Below are positions 29,356 through 38,615 of a stretch of DNA of 64,000 nucleotides, in pieces. Under the pieces are notes generated by a model that saw nothing but the letters and a program-made list of their open reading frames with translations, did not search any database and was not told the DNA's origin. The position numbers were made by a program, and so were the translations under genes. Source of the stretch: Sphingopyxis sp. USTB-05 (GTDB lineage Bacteria > Pseudomonadota > Alphaproteobacteria > Sphingomonadales > Sphingomonadaceae); assembly GCF_023822045.1 (NCBI RefSeq), contig NZ_CP084712.1, forward strand, positions 930,001-994,000. Reading direction: 5' to 3'. The stretch's first letter is position 1; every line of letters begins with the position of its first letter.

Positions 29356-29763
29356 TCAGCCCAGAAGGGCGTCATATCCCCGCTCGTTGAACTCGATCAG
29401 GCAGAATCCGTTGCCGAAAGGATCGGCGAACATCGCCTGTCTGCCATAGGGAAGATCCAATGTCTCGCCTTCCTGCACCGCGCCTGCGGCAAGAGCTCGC
29501 TGGGCCGCGTCGTCGAGGCTGGCGACCGAAAAGTCAGGATGCACCGGCGTCCAATGCCGGTTGTAGCGGCGGAAATCGCCGCCACGGGGGCCGATCGTCG
29601 ACCCGGCGGGCTTGGCGATCAGATAGATGGGCACCTCGCACCCGGTCAGTTCGACGATATCATCGTCGAACCGCCGGGCCGCGGTCAGCCCCAGCGCATT
29701 TATATAGAAATGCTCGCCAGCGGCGAGGTCGGGCACGTCGATATTGATCAACAGGCCCGGCAT
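29356..29763 (-). CDS. VOC (glyoxalase/bleomycin-resistance) family protein
   Basis: 135 residues forming two beta-alpha-beta-beta-beta modules of the VOC fold, beginning 'MPGLLINIDVPDLAAGEHFY' and ending 'FADPFGNGFCLIEF'. The metal ligands of true glyoxalase I are not all evident, so the substrate is unknown. It sits 10 bases downstream of gloA on the same strand and 69 bases before gloB, so a role beside the glyoxalases is likely but inferred. Confidence 0.85.
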   Translation of the reverse strand: MPGLLINIDVPDLAAGEHFYINALGLTAARRFDDDIVELTGCEVPIYLIAKPAGSTIGPRGGDFRRYNRHWTPVHPDFSVASLDDAAQRALAAGAVQEGETLDLPYGRQAMFADPFGNGFCLIEFNERGYDALLG

Positions 29764-29773
29764 CGCGCCGCTC

Positions 29774-30211
29774 CTACCAGGCGCCGGTGTTGGGCATCGA
29801 CGCCCAGGGTTCCTGCGGCGGCAGATGGCCTTCCTGCAGCAGTTCGACCGAAATGCCGTCGGGCGAGCGCACGAACGCCATATGGCCGTCGCGCGGCGGG
29901 CGATTGATCGTCACTCCGGCGTCCATCAGCCGCTGGCAGGTCGCATAGATATCGTCGACGCGATACGCGAGATGACCGAAATTGCGCCCGCCCGAATATT
30001 CCTCGGGCGCGCTGCCGTCGGCGGGCGGCCAGTTATAGGTCAGCTCGACCTCGGCCATGTCGCCCTGTCCGGGGGCGGCGAGAAAGATTAGCGTGAACCG
30101 GCCTTGTTCGCTGTCGAAACGGCGCGTTTCCTCCAGCCCGATCAGCTTGAAGAAATCGACCGTGGCGTCGGGATCCGATACGCGGATCATCGTGTGAAGA
30201 TATTTGGTCAT
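29774..30211 (-). CDS. gloA: Lactoylglutathione lyase (glyoxalase I)-like VOC protein
   Basis: 145 residues. Starts with the classic 'LHTMIRVSDPDATVDFF' (first metal His), then 'LIGLEETRRFDSEQGRFTLIFL', 'VELTYNW' (Glu), 'GHLAYRVDD' (second His) and 'ISVELLQ' (second Glu). All four metal ligands of glyoxalase I are thus in place. It converts the methylglyoxal-glutathione adduct to S-lactoylglutathione. It precedes the VOC and gloB genes, giving a glyoxalase cluster. Confidence 0.88.
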   Translation of the reverse strand: MTKYLHTMIRVSDPDATVDFFKLIGLEETRRFDSEQGRFTLIFLAAPGQGDMAEVELTYNWPPADGSAPEEYSGGRNFGHLAYRVDDIYATCQRLMDAGVTINRPPRDGHMAFVRSPDGISVELLQEGHLPPQEPWASMPNTGAW

Positions 30212-30220
30212 CCGCCCATA

Positions 30221-30658
30221 TTAGGCGCGAAGGGGGCGATCTTCAAACGCTTCGAACAGGGATACGAATGCATCGGGCACCGGGGCGGTTGCACCCTGTG
30301 CCTCTTCGACATGGACGCTGACTTCCAGCCCCGTCGCGCGCAGATCGTCCTTTCCGGCGCCGTGCAGTTCGAACAGGAAGGTCATCGAACTGCGGCCGAC
30401 GCGCGAGCAGCGCACGCAAATGTCGATTTCCTCGTCGAGCAGGATCGGCACCTTATAATCGACCTCGGCACGCGCGACGTGGAATTCGGGGCTGTCATTT
30501 GCGGGCCAGCGATCATAAACCCCCGCCGCGCGCCAATATTCGGTGATGCCGATATCGAAATATTCGAGGTAACGGCTGTTGAAAACCACGGCCTGCGCGT
30601 CGATCTCGGCATAGCGGACACGCTTTTTGACGCTGAATTTGAAATCGCTGCGGGCCAT
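30221..30658 (-). CDS. Acyl-CoA thioesterase, 4HBT/YbgC-like hotdog fold
   Basis: 145 residues. The hotdog start 'VRYAEIDAQAVVFNSRYLEYFDIG' carries the Asp of the 4-hydroxybenzoyl-CoA thioesterase group (D..A.VF..rYl.yf). The natural acyl-CoA substrate is not predictable. It lies 9 bases after the alpha/beta hydrolase gene and 9 bases before gloA, so it is in the same minus-strand transcript. Confidence 0.88.
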   Translation of the reverse strand: MARSDFKFSVKKRVRYAEIDAQAVVFNSRYLEYFDIGITEYWRAAGVYDRWPANDSPEFHVARAEVDYKVPILLDEEIDICVRCSRVGRSSMTFLFELHGAGKDDLRATGLEVSVHVEEAQGATAPVPDAFVSLFEAFEDRPLRA

Positions 30659-30667
30659 GATGATCCT

Positions 30668-31429
30668 CTAGTTGGTCGCGAGCCGCGCGACGGTGTCGAT
30701 AAGCAGCGCGATATCGGTGTCGCGCGACAGGCGGTGGTCGCCACCCTTGACCAGCGTCACCTGCACATCCGCGCTCGCAAGCGCCGCCGACAGGCGCAGG
30801 CTGATATCGGGTGGTACGTCGCCATCCTCTTCGCCGTGGAGCAGGCGAACAGGGCAGGCGAGGGGGATTTCGGCCGCTAGCAGCCGGTTCGCCTCGCCCG
30901 ACTGGAAAAAGCCGCGCGTCGTCACATAGGGTTGGTCGCTGTACGGCGTTTCCTCGACCAGCGCGCCCTCGGCGAGGATGATCGCCTTCTCGGCATCGCT
31001 GAAACCCCAGTCGGTAAAGTCGGGCGCCGCGGCGATCCCGACGAGCCCCGCAACCCGGCCCGGCCCGTCGCGCTGAACAAGCGCCAATGCGGTCAGCAGC
31101 ATCAGCCACCCGCCCATTGACGATCCGACGATGATCACGGGTCCCTCGGCCTTCGCATCGATCAGGTCGAGCACATCGCCGCGCCAGTCGAGCAGGGTCT
31201 GGTCGGCGAAAAGGCCGTCCGACAATCCGCAGCCGGCGTAATCGAGCAGCAGGCAGGCATGGCCCTCGGCCGCCGCCCAGTCGAACAATGCGGTCGCCTT
31301 GCCGCCCGCCATGTCCGACATATAGCCGGGCAGGAAGACGATCGTCGGGCCGGCACCCGGCGTATGGCGATAGGCGAGCCGCGGGCGGCCCGAACGGTCG
31401 AGATAGCTGGGTACGGTAGGGTCGCCCAT
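30668..31429 (-). CDS. Alpha/beta hydrolase
   Basis: 253 residues. The nucleophile elbow is GSSMGGW (Ser near residue 105), the oxyanion region is 'FLPGYMSDMAGGKA', the acid lies in 'LLHGEEDGDVP' and the His in 'KGGDHRLS'. It resembles the small palmitoyl-esterase/ABHD10-like subgroup. It appears to be the first gene of a minus-strand unit with the thioesterase and glyoxalase genes; a palindromic repeat lies only 5 bases upstream of its start, so the promoter may lie in or beyond the repeat. Confidence 0.85.
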   Translation of the reverse strand: MGDPTVPSYLDRSGRPRLAYRHTPGAGPTIVFLPGYMSDMAGGKATALFDWAAAEGHACLLLDYAGCGLSDGLFADQTLLDWRGDVLDLIDAKAEGPVIIVGSSMGGWLMLLTALALVQRDGPGRVAGLVGIAAAPDFTDWGFSDAEKAIILAEGALVEETPYSDQPYVTTRGFFQSGEANRLLAAEIPLACPVRLLHGEEDGDVPPDISLRLSAALASADVQVTLVKGGDHRLSRDTDIALLIDTVARLATN

Positions 31430-31433
31430 TCTC

Positions 31434-31522
31434 TAATTCCGTTCGTGTCGAGCGAAGTCGAGACACCCATCGGGATAGCGCGAGGCCGAGGGGCATCTCG
31501 ACTTCGCTCGATGCGAGCGGGA
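31434..31522. repeat. Palindromic dispersed repeat, copy R2
   Basis: The inverted arms (CGTTCGTGTCGAGCGAAGTC... and ...GACTTCGCTCGATGCGAGCG) are separated by about 25 bases. It is very similar to the copy inside sufS (15734-15822). Here it is intergenic, immediately upstream of the hydrolase gene. Confidence 0.85.
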
Positions 31523-31551
31523 TTCAGGCGTACCAGTAGGGCGCACGCGGA

Positions 31552-31806
31552 TCAGATGACCCAGTCGATCGTGCTCATCTGCATGACGGCCTGCCCCTTG
31601 GCGCGCCGCTTTTCGACCATGATATGGTTGAGCCGCTGGATCGTGTCGCTGCCGGTCGTGATGCACCAGCCGGGAACGACCGCATGGACGAGCGCGCAGA
31701 GGCCGCCATAGATCATCGTGACGCCAAATTTCGACGCGACGCCGAAATGTTCGATGTAATTTTCATCGACGCTCTTCGGATGGTCGACGAACAGGCGATT
31801 GAACAT
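31552..31806 (-). CDS. DUF6356 family protein
   Basis: 84 residues. 'MFNRLFVDHPKSVDENYIEH' at the start, a single hydrophobic segment (FGVTMIYGGLCALVHAVVPG) and a 'RLNHIMVEKRRAKGQ' basic stretch match a small family found in sphingomonads. One membrane helix with a cytoplasmic tail is likely. Function unknown. A GGAGCCACCCCC-type leader lies just upstream. Confidence 0.72.
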   Translation of the reverse strand: MFNRLFVDHPKSVDENYIEHFGVASKFGVTMIYGGLCALVHAVVPGWCITTGSDTIQRLNHIMVEKRRAKGQAVMQMSTIDWVI

Positions 31807-31877
31807 GGGGGTGGCTCCTTTTCGGCTGTCGTCGCCCTAGCGGCGGCCGGCGAGTCCCGCAAGGCCGGCGCGGCTGA

Positions 31878-32252
31878 TCACTCGATCAATCGGCTCGGCC
31901 AGCCGATGCGCACCAGCGTCTCGTCGGGGTCGGAAAGCGCGAATTCATACATTCCCCACGGCTTGTGCGTCGGCGTTTTTATGGGGCCGAGGATCGCGTC
32001 GCCGACGACCTCCGCAAGCTCGGCAACGCTGTCGGTGTAAAGGTAGAGGCCAAACGGATTCTGATTGCGTTCCGGCCAGGTCGGTCCCGATTCATTGGTC
32101 AGGTGAAGCTGCCATCCCTTGCCGTCGTCGAGCAGGCGATAGGTGCCGTAATCGCTGACGACCGACAGGCCGAGTCTTTCGTAAAAGGCTGTGCTCGCAT
32201 CGAGATTGCTGCACGGCAAAATCGCCACGATGCTGTGGGTCGGATCGGTCAT
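31878..32252 (-). CDS. VOC family protein (bleomycin-resistance-like)
   Basis: 124 residues with the VOC pattern: 'SIVAILPCSNLDASTAFYERLG' at the start, 'WQLHLTNE' mid-way, and 'MYEFALSDPDETLVRIGWPS' at the end. Members bind antibiotics or metabolise small molecules; nothing here discriminates. It is separated from the glyoxalase cluster by the DUF6356 gene and is divergent from thrS. Confidence 0.83.
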   Translation of the reverse strand: MTDPTHSIVAILPCSNLDASTAFYERLGLSVVSDYGTYRLLDDGKGWQLHLTNESGPTWPERNQNPFGLYLYTDSVAELAEVVGDAILGPIKTPTHKPWGMYEFALSDPDETLVRIGWPSRLIE

Positions 32253-32398
32253 GCTGGCAACTCCATCAAGGGCGCCCTATTTATGACGGGCAACGCCCCC
32301 GAACACAAACCTTGCCCGAACGTCGCACCCCTTGCGGCGGCGCAGCATGACTGGCAAAGGGGCGCCCGCACTTTTGCGCAAGAAAGGCCCGTTTTTCG

Positions 32399-34402
32399 AT
32401 GTCCGACATGATCCGCGTCACCCTTCCCGATGGCTCTGCCCGTGAAGTCGTGCGCGGGACTACCGCGCTGCAGATCGCGGCCGACATCGGCCCCGGCCTT
32501 GCCAAGGCCGCGCTCGCCGCGAAAATCGACGGTGAACTGCGCGACATCATGCGCCCGCTGGACGAAGACACGAACCTGTCGCTGGTGACGAGCCGCGACG
32601 AGGCCGATGCGCTCGAACTCTTTCGCCACGACTACGCGCATGTGCTGGCCGAGGCGGTGCAGAACCTGTTTCCAGGGACGCAGATCACCTTCGGCCCGTC
32701 GACGGGCGACGGCTTTTATTATGACTTCGCGCCGACCGCCGAGCATGGCCCGTTCCGCGACGACGAACTGCCGCTGATCGAGGAGGAGATGCGCAAGATC
32801 ATCGCCGCCGACCTGCCGCTGACGCGCGAGGTTTGGGAGCGCGACAAGCTGATCGCCAAATGGGCCGCCGAGGGTGAGAGCTTCAAGGCCGAATGGGCGG
32901 CCGAGCTGCCGCAGGGCGAGGAACTGACTGTTTATCGCAGCGGCGACGGCTGGATGGACATGTGCCGCGGCCCGCACCTCGCCTCGACGGGCAAGCTCGA
33001 CCCCGCCGCGTTCAAGCTGACGCGCGTGTCGGGCGCCTATTGGCGCGGCGATCAGAAGAATGCGCAATTGAGCCGCATCTATGGCACCGGTTGGCTCAAC
33101 AAGAAGCAGCTCGCCGAGCATCTCGTCCGGCTGGAAGAGGCCGCAAAGCGCGACCATCGCAAGATCGGCCGCGAGATGGAGCTGTTCCACCTGCAGGAAG
33201 AGGCGCATGGCAGCGTCTTCTGGCACCCCAAGGGCTATCGCATCTATCGCGAGCTTGAGGCCTACATGCGCCGCGCGATCGACGGCTCGGGCTATCAGGA
33301 GGTCAAGACCCCGCAGGTGATGGACGCCAAGCAGTGGGAGCAGTCGGGCCACTGGGGCAAATATCGCGAGAATATGTTCGTCATCCCCGACGAAGTCCCG
33401 AACATCGAGGACGAAGGTCCGATCGTCTCCGACGGCGCCGAATGGATGGCGCTCAAGCCGATGAACTGCCCCGCGCACGTCCTGATCTTCCGTCAGGGGA
33501 TGAAGTCGTATCGCGACCTTCCGCTGCGCATGGCCGAAATGGGCTGCTGCCACCGCAACGAGCCGCATGGCGCGCTGCATGGCATCATGCGCGTGCGCCA
33601 GTTCACGCAGGACGACGGCCATATCTTCTGCCGCGAAGATCAGATCGTCGAGGAAGTGCGCGCCTTCTGCCAACTCCTTGACCGCGTCTATCGCGAACTC
33701 GGCTTCGAAAAATATGCGGTGAAGCTCGCGCTGCGCCCCGAAAAGCGCTTCGGCACCGAGGAAATGTGGGACAAGGCCGAGGCGGAACTGCGCGAAGCCG
33801 TCGCGCGCGCGGGCATGGCGAATGACGATTATGGCTGGGAAGAACTGCCGGGCGAGGGTGCCTTTTATGCGCCCAAGCTCGAATTCCACCTGACCGACGC
33901 GATCGGCCGGACCTGGCAGTGCGGAACGATCCAGTCCGACCGCGTGATGCCCGAGCGTCTCGATGCGAGCTATATCGGTGAGGATGGCGAGCGCCATCGC
34001 CCGGTAATGCTCCACCGCGCGATCCTCGGCACCTATGAGCGTTTCATCGGCATATTGATCGAACATTTCGCCGGCCGCTTCCCGACCTGGCTCGCGCCGG
34101 TGCAGGCCGTCGTCGCGACGATCGTCAGCGACGCCGACGAATATGCCAAGGACGCGGTCGCCCAGCTCACGGCGGCGGGCATCCGCACCGACATCGACGT
34201 CCGCAACGAGAAGATCAACTATAAGGTCCGCGAACACAGCCTCGCCAAGGTTCCCTATCTGCTGGTGGTCGGCAATCGCGAAGCGGAGGAAGGCACCGTC
34301 GCGATCCGCACCCTCGGTCAGGACGGCCAGCGCATCATGCCGCTCGCCGAAGCGATCGCGATGCTGAAGGGTGAGGCGACCCCGCCCGACCTGCGCAGTT
34401 GA
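32399..34402 (+). CDS. thrS: Threonyl-tRNA synthetase
   Basis: 667 residues, full-length class II enzyme. Order of domains: TGS (1-62), the editing N2 domain (~63-240, containing the [11 protein letters not shown] motif), the catalytic core (~245-530) and the anticodon-binding domain (~545-650). The zinc ligands are the Cys in MNCPAHV, a His in [11 protein letters not shown] and a later His. Start ATG 32399 gives [12 protein letters not shown]. The stop overlaps the TTG start of the phosphoesterase gene. No T-box leader is present, as expected in a proteobacterium. Confidence 0.97.
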   Translation: MSDMIRVTLPDGSAREVVRGTTALQIAADIGPGLAKAALAAKIDGELRDIMRPLDEDTNLSLVTSRDEADALELFRHDYAHVLAEAVQNLFPGTQITFGPSTGDGFYYDFAPTAEHGPFRDDELPLIEEEMRKIIAADLPLTREVWERDKLIAKWAAEGESFKAEWAAELPQGEELTVYRSGDGWMDMCRGPHLASTGKLDPAAFKLTRVSGAYWRGDQKNAQLSRIYGTGWLNKKQLAEHLVRLEEAAKRDHRKIGREMELFHLQEEAHGSVFWHPKGYRIYRELEAYMRRAIDGSGYQEVKTPQVMDAKQWEQSGHWGKYRENMFVIPDEVPNIEDEGPIVSDGAEWMALKPMNCPAHVLIFRQGMKSYRDLPLRMAEMGCCHRNEPHGALHGIMRVRQFTQDDGHIFCREDQIVEEVRAFCQLLDRVYRELGFEKYAVKLALRPEKRFGTEEMWDKAEAELREAVARAGMANDDYGWEELPGEGAFYAPKLEFHLTDAIGRTWQCGTIQSDRVMPERLDASYIGEDGERHRPVMLHRAILGTYERFIGILIEHFAGRFPTWLAPVQAVVATIVSDADEYAKDAVAQLTAAGIRTDIDVRNEKINYKVREHSLAKVPYLLVVGNREAEEGTVAIRTLGQDGQRIMPLAEAIAMLKGEATPPDLRS

Positions 34403-35265
34403 TCGCGCCCGAGAAGCGTCGTCCGCGCCGATGGCTGCGCTGGCTGTTGCTGCTGGCGTTCGTCGGCGCGGCGCTTCTCGCCAAGGGCTATTGGAACGCG
34501 ACGCGCGATCCGCTGATCCGCAGCGCAAGCGTCGAAGTGGGCGACTGGCCAAAGGGGCAGGGACCAGTCAGGATCCTGTTGCTCTCTGACACGCATGTCG
34601 CCGGCCCCGACATGCCGCCCGCGCGGCTGGCGCGGATCGTCGGCGAACTCAACCGGCTGAAGCCAGATCTGGTCCTGATCGCGGGCGACCTCGTCAGCGA
34701 AAGGCGCGGCGCCACGCATATTTACACGCCTGCCGAGGTGGTGGCACCGCTTGGCGGCCTTCGCGCGCCATTGGGCGTCGTCGTCGCGCCGGGCAATCAC
34801 GATCATTGGTTCAAGCCCGACGCGCTGCGCGGCGAACTCGAAAAGCTCGGCATTCGCGTGCTACAGAATGAAGCCGTCAAGATCGGACCGCTGGTCGTCG
34901 GCGGAGTCGACGATGATTATTCGGGGCATGACGATGTACCCGCCACCTTCGCGGCGATGGACCGGCTCGGCGCCGGCGTGCCGCTGCTGCTGACGCACAG
35001 TCCTGACATCGTTCCCGACCTGCCACGCCCCGTCGCCGCGGTCTTCGCGGGCCACACGCACTGCGGCCAGATTCGCTTCCCCTTCATCGGCGCCTTGACC
35101 TATGTTTCGCGCTACGGCGACCGCTTCGCGTGCGGCGATATCGACGACAAGGGCCAGCGCGTCTTCGTCGGCGCCGGACTTGGCACCAGCCTGTTGCCGC
35201 TCCGTTTCAACACCCCGCCGGACGCTTGGCTCGTCACGCTGGGGCCCAAGGCCGCCGCGAAGTGA
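34399..35265 (+). CDS. Membrane-anchored metallophosphoesterase
   Basis: 288 residues. An N-terminal membrane helix ([18 protein letters not shown]) follows a basic stretch. The calcineurin-like motifs follow in order: LLSDTHVAG (Asp/His), LIAGDLV, GNHDHW, LLTHSPD and GHTHCGQI. It resembles the YaeI/UDP-diacylglucosamine pyrophosphatase-like group, but the substrate is not known. TTG 34399 overlaps the thrS stop, and its own stop overlaps the next start (GTGA). Confidence 0.87.
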   Translation: MIAPEKRRPRRWLRWLLLLAFVGAALLAKGYWNATRDPLIRSASVEVGDWPKGQGPVRILLLSDTHVAGPDMPPARLARIVGELNRLKPDLVLIAGDLVSERRGATHIYTPAEVVAPLGGLRAPLGVVVAPGNHDHWFKPDALRGELEKLGIRVLQNEAVKIGPLVVGGVDDDYSGHDDVPATFAAMDRLGAGVPLLLTHSPDIVPDLPRPVAAVFAGHTHCGQIRFPFIGALTYVSRYGDRFACGDIDDKGQRVFVGAGLGTSLLPLRFNTPPDAWLVTLGPKAAAK

Positions 35266-36023
35266 CCGATCTTGCGCATCTCGCCGGACTCGCCCCATGG
35301 ACCTTCGCCGGCGCCGCAGCGATGACGTTCGGCGCCGCCTTCGTGCGCGGCCTCACCGGTTTCGGCATGGCGATCATCCTCGTGCCCTTGCTCGGGCTGA
35401 TCATGCCGCCGGGCGAGGCGGTGGTGCTGGGCATCCTGCTGCAATTGCTGATCGGCCCGGTCGGTTTTCAGCGCATCGCCGCCGGTGCCGACCGCCGCAC
35501 CGCATTCCCGATCGGCGTGCTCGCGATGCTCGCGACGCCGCTAGGCATGCTTGCGCTGAAGGCCGTGACGCCTGACATCGCCCGCTTGCTGATCGCGATC
35601 ATCGCTATCGCCGCCTTCCTGCTGATCCTGATGCCGCAGCATCCCGATGGCCATAAGCCGGGGCGGATGTCGATCGGCCTGACCGGCATCGCCTCGGGCA
35701 TTCTCACGGGCTTTGCCGCAATGCCGGGGCCGCCGGTCGTGCCCTTTTACCTGCGCCAGCGGATCACGCCCGATGTCGCGCGCGCCTCGATGATGCTCGT
35801 CTTTTTCGCCACCGCGATCGCCGGGACGCTCGCCTCGCTCTGGCTCGGCCTCGCCACGATGAAGCTCTTCATCCTGTCGCTGTTGCTCTTTGTCCCGATG
35901 GCGCTCGGCGACCATGTCGGAACGCGGCTGTTCGGCCGCGTGCCCGTGCCGGTGTGGCGCGGCATCGTTGCAGTAGTCCTCGGTATCGCCGGCCTGTCGG
36001 CGCTGCTCCGCCTGCTGAACTAG
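35262..36023 (+). CDS. TSUP (TauE/SafE) family membrane permease
   Basis: 253 residues with seven or eight hydrophobic helices. The two TSUP repeats are visible: 'GAAFVRGLTGFGMAIILVPLLGLIMPPGEAVVLGI' and, in the second half, 'GLTGIASGILTGFAAMPGPPVVPFYL'. Members export sulfite or sulfoacetate or related anions; specificity unknown. GTG 35262 overlaps the phosphoesterase stop. Its stop overlaps the convergent ABC permease stop by four bases. Confidence 0.87.
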   Translation: MTDLAHLAGLAPWTFAGAAAMTFGAAFVRGLTGFGMAIILVPLLGLIMPPGEAVVLGILLQLLIGPVGFQRIAAGADRRTAFPIGVLAMLATPLGMLALKAVTPDIARLLIAIIAIAAFLLILMPQHPDGHKPGRMSIGLTGIASGILTGFAAMPGPPVVPFYLRQRITPDVARASMMLVFFATAIAGTLASLWLGLATMKLFILSLLLFVPMALGDHVGTRLFGRVPVPVWRGIVAVVLGIAGLSALLRLLN

Positions 36024-38521
36024 AGGCTGCGCAGCGCCTGCGCGGGTTTCGCCGACAAGAGCGGCCAGCTTCCCGCAATCCCGATCAGAAAGGACAGCCC
36101 TGCGCCGCCGAGCAGGGTCAGGCCGACGATCAGCGGGTCGGGCGCGAAGTCGAAATCGAACAATTGCGTCACGACATACCACGCGCCCGCAAGGCCCAGC
36201 CCCAGCGCCAGCACCGCAAGAATGCCCGCGAGCACCGCATATTCCATGCCCTGCGCGCCGAGTATCTGACCCCGCGTCGCGCCCAGCAGCTTCAGGATCA
36301 CGCTATCGTAAACGCGCCGCTCGCGGCTCGCCGCAATCGCGCCGATCAGCACCGCGATCCCGGCCAGGATCGCGATGCTCGCTGCCGCGGCGATCGCCTG
36401 GCTCATCTGCGTCAGCAGCGTCGTCACCTGCGACACGACATCGCGCACCGCGATCAGTGAGGCCGACGGGAAAGCGCGCGGGATGCTGCGCGAAAGGGCG
36501 GTTTCGGCTTCGGGCCCAACGGCCACGGTCGCGACCATATTATGCGGCGCCGCGTCGAAAGTGCCGGGCGAGAAGACGAGCACATAGTTCAGCCCGAAAT
36601 TGTCCCAATTGACGGTGCGGAAGGATGCGACCTTCGCTTGCACTTCGACCCCAAGCACATTGACCGACAGCGTATCGCCCAGTTTCAGCCCGAGCGAGGT
36701 GGCCACCTCCTGCTCGACGCTGACCAGCGGCGGGCCCTTGTAATCGGCCGCCCACCATTGGCCGCCGACCAGTTCGCTGCCGTTCGGAAGCACGGGGCTA
36801 TAGGTCAGCCCGCGGTCGCCGCGCAGCACCCACGCGCCCTCCGGCAGTTCGGCAAGCTCGTCGACGCGCTGGCCCGCAAATTCGGTGACGCTGCCGCGCA
36901 GCGCCGGAATCATGTTGATCTCCGCCTTGGGGTCGGCCCCCGTCACCATCGTCCGAAAGCGCGCGGTCTCGGTACGCGGCACGTCGAGTACGAAAAAGCT
37001 CGGCGCGCGCTGCGGCACGGTCGACCGGATTTCGGCGGTGATGCTCGTCTGAATCGCCGCGAGCGTCACGAAGAGCGTGAGCCCCAGCCCCAGCGCCACG
37101 ACGAGCGCGCCGGTCGCAGCGCCGGGGCGGTGCAGGTTCGCGAGCGCCAGGCGGAACAGCGGGCGTTTCGGCCGCGGCAGGCGGCTCGCGGTGCGCCGCA
37201 CCAGCCAGCCAAGCCCGACGAGAATGAGCAGCAGTCCGATCGCCGCCCCGATGAAACCGAGCGCGAACAACGGCTCGCGCGCGGTGCCGACCGCCAGCGC
37301 GATGATCGCCGCGAGCGCTGCCGCGACGGCAACGACCGTCTGCCGATCGATCCGCGCCGCGCCGCTCACCGTCGCGCGGTAAAGCCCGGCGGCGGGAACG
37401 TGCCGCGTCGCCGCAAGCGGGGGCAGGGCAAAGGCGATCGCGATCAGCAGGCCATAGGCGGCGCTGACGGCAAGCGGCAGCGGATAGATGGCAACGCCCG
37501 GCTTGACCGGCAGCACATCGCCCGCAATCGCGCCGATGATCGCGGGCGCAAGTGCGCCGACGACCAGCCCGGCGATGATCGACACCGCCGCGACCGCGAG
37601 AATCTGCAGTCCGTAAATGCGCGCCACCGTGCCGCTGTCGGCGCCCAGCACCTTCAGCGTCGCAAGGCCGGGGCGCTTGCCCGCAAGATAGCTCGCGACG
37701 CCATTGCCGACGCCGATCCCGGCAATCACCAGTGCGGCGAGACCGACGAGCGACAGAAACTGGCCCATGCGCTCGATAAAGCGCCGCGTGCCGGGCGCAC
37801 CGTTGCTGCTGTCAGTGATGTCCCATCCCGCATCGGGGAATTCGGCGGTCAGCGCCTTGCCGACCGCTTCGGGGTTCGCGCTATCGGGCAGGCGGACGCG
37901 ATATTTGCTTTCGTAAAGGCTGCCCGGCTGGATCAATTGCGTCGCGGGCAGGTCGGAAAGGCCGATCATCGCGACGGGACCAAGCGTGAAGCCTTCGCCC
38001 AGGCGGTCGGGTTCTTCGGCGATGATGCCGTCGATCCGGAATGTCTTTTCGCCGAACTTCACGTCACCCCCGACTTGAAGGTCGAGGCGAGAGGCAAGGT
38101 CCTTGCCGATCCAGATGCCGCCCGCCGGTGGTGGGCCCTTACGTGCGCCGCTTTCCAGCCGCATCGTGCCATAGAGCGGATAGGCGCCGTCGACTGCTTT
38201 CAGTTCGGAAAGCAGCGCCTCGCCGTCGGGATCGTTCGCCATCGCGCGCAGCCGCACGGTTGCCGAGGGCGTGCCGACGCGGCGAAAGCCGGCCATTTCT
38301 TGAGGAGTGGCCTCGCGCTGCGGCAGGCTGAATTCGACATCGCCGCCAAGGATCGTCTGCCCGCGCACTTCGAGTTCGGAGGTGATGCCGCGCGTCAGGC
38401 TGCCGATCGCCGCGAGCGTCGCGACGCCAAGGAACAGGCAGACGGCGAGGAGGCGCAGGCCGCGGATACGCGTCGCAAGGTCGCGGCGCGCGATCCGCCA
38501 GAGTGTAGCGAGCGGGAGCAT
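36020..38521 (-). CDS. ABC transporter permease, YbbP-like (FtsX family)
   Basis: 833 residues. Two FtsX-like membrane modules occur: one TM after the N terminus, three near residues 255-400, then a central group of TM segments (~395-480), and a final group at 720-830. Two large periplasmic MacB-type domains lie between. The ATPase gene is encoded 94 bases upstream. The E. coli YbbA-YbbP pair has the same arrangement. ATG 38521 gives 'MLPLATLWRIARRDL'; a start ten codons earlier (38551) would include the edge of a palindromic repeat and is rejected. Confidence 0.9.
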   Translation of the reverse strand: MLPLATLWRIARRDLATRIRGLRLLAVCLFLGVATLAAIGSLTRGITSELEVRGQTILGGDVEFSLPQREATPQEMAGFRRVGTPSATVRLRAMANDPDGEALLSELKAVDGAYPLYGTMRLESGARKGPPPAGGIWIGKDLASRLDLQVGGDVKFGEKTFRIDGIIAEEPDRLGEGFTLGPVAMIGLSDLPATQLIQPGSLYESKYRVRLPDSANPEAVGKALTAEFPDAGWDITDSSNGAPGTRRFIERMGQFLSLVGLAALVIAGIGVGNGVASYLAGKRPGLATLKVLGADSGTVARIYGLQILAVAAVSIIAGLVVGALAPAIIGAIAGDVLPVKPGVAIYPLPLAVSAAYGLLIAIAFALPPLAATRHVPAAGLYRATVSGAARIDRQTVVAVAAALAAIIALAVGTAREPLFALGFIGAAIGLLLILVGLGWLVRRTASRLPRPKRPLFRLALANLHRPGAATGALVVALGLGLTLFVTLAAIQTSITAEIRSTVPQRAPSFFVLDVPRTETARFRTMVTGADPKAEINMIPALRGSVTEFAGQRVDELAELPEGAWVLRGDRGLTYSPVLPNGSELVGGQWWAADYKGPPLVSVEQEVATSLGLKLGDTLSVNVLGVEVQAKVASFRTVNWDNFGLNYVLVFSPGTFDAAPHNMVATVAVGPEAETALSRSIPRAFPSASLIAVRDVVSQVTTLLTQMSQAIAAAASIAILAGIAVLIGAIAASRERRVYDSVILKLLGATRGQILGAQGMEYAVLAGILAVLALGLGLAGAWYVVTQLFDFDFAPDPLIVGLTLLGGAGLSFLIGIAGSWPLLSAKPAQALRSL

Positions 38522-38536
38522 CAGGGCAAAACCTCC

Positions 38537-38603
38537 AAGACCCGTTCGCATCGAGCCCTGAGCGCGCGTACCGCGGGCAGTCGAAGGGCTCGATGCGAAC
38601 GGC
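38537..38603. repeat. Palindrome between the ABC permease and ATPase genes, copy R3
   Basis: CGTTCGCATCGAGCCCT and its exact complement flank a 33-base loop region. The 17-bp arms resemble the TCGA-type repeats at 15.7 and 31.4 kb. It separates two genes of one operon, so it may act at the RNA level. Confidence 0.85.
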
Positions 38604-38615
38604 GCTGGGGAGAAC

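Noticed and set aside
32253..32398. A T-box or other leader in front of thrS
   Set aside because: No specifier stem, T-box sequence or terminator is visible; such leaders are rare in proteobacteria.
32249..34552. Long minus-strand open frame opposite thrS
   Set aside because: ThrS on the plus strand is unmistakable; the antisense frame has no domain and a biased composition.
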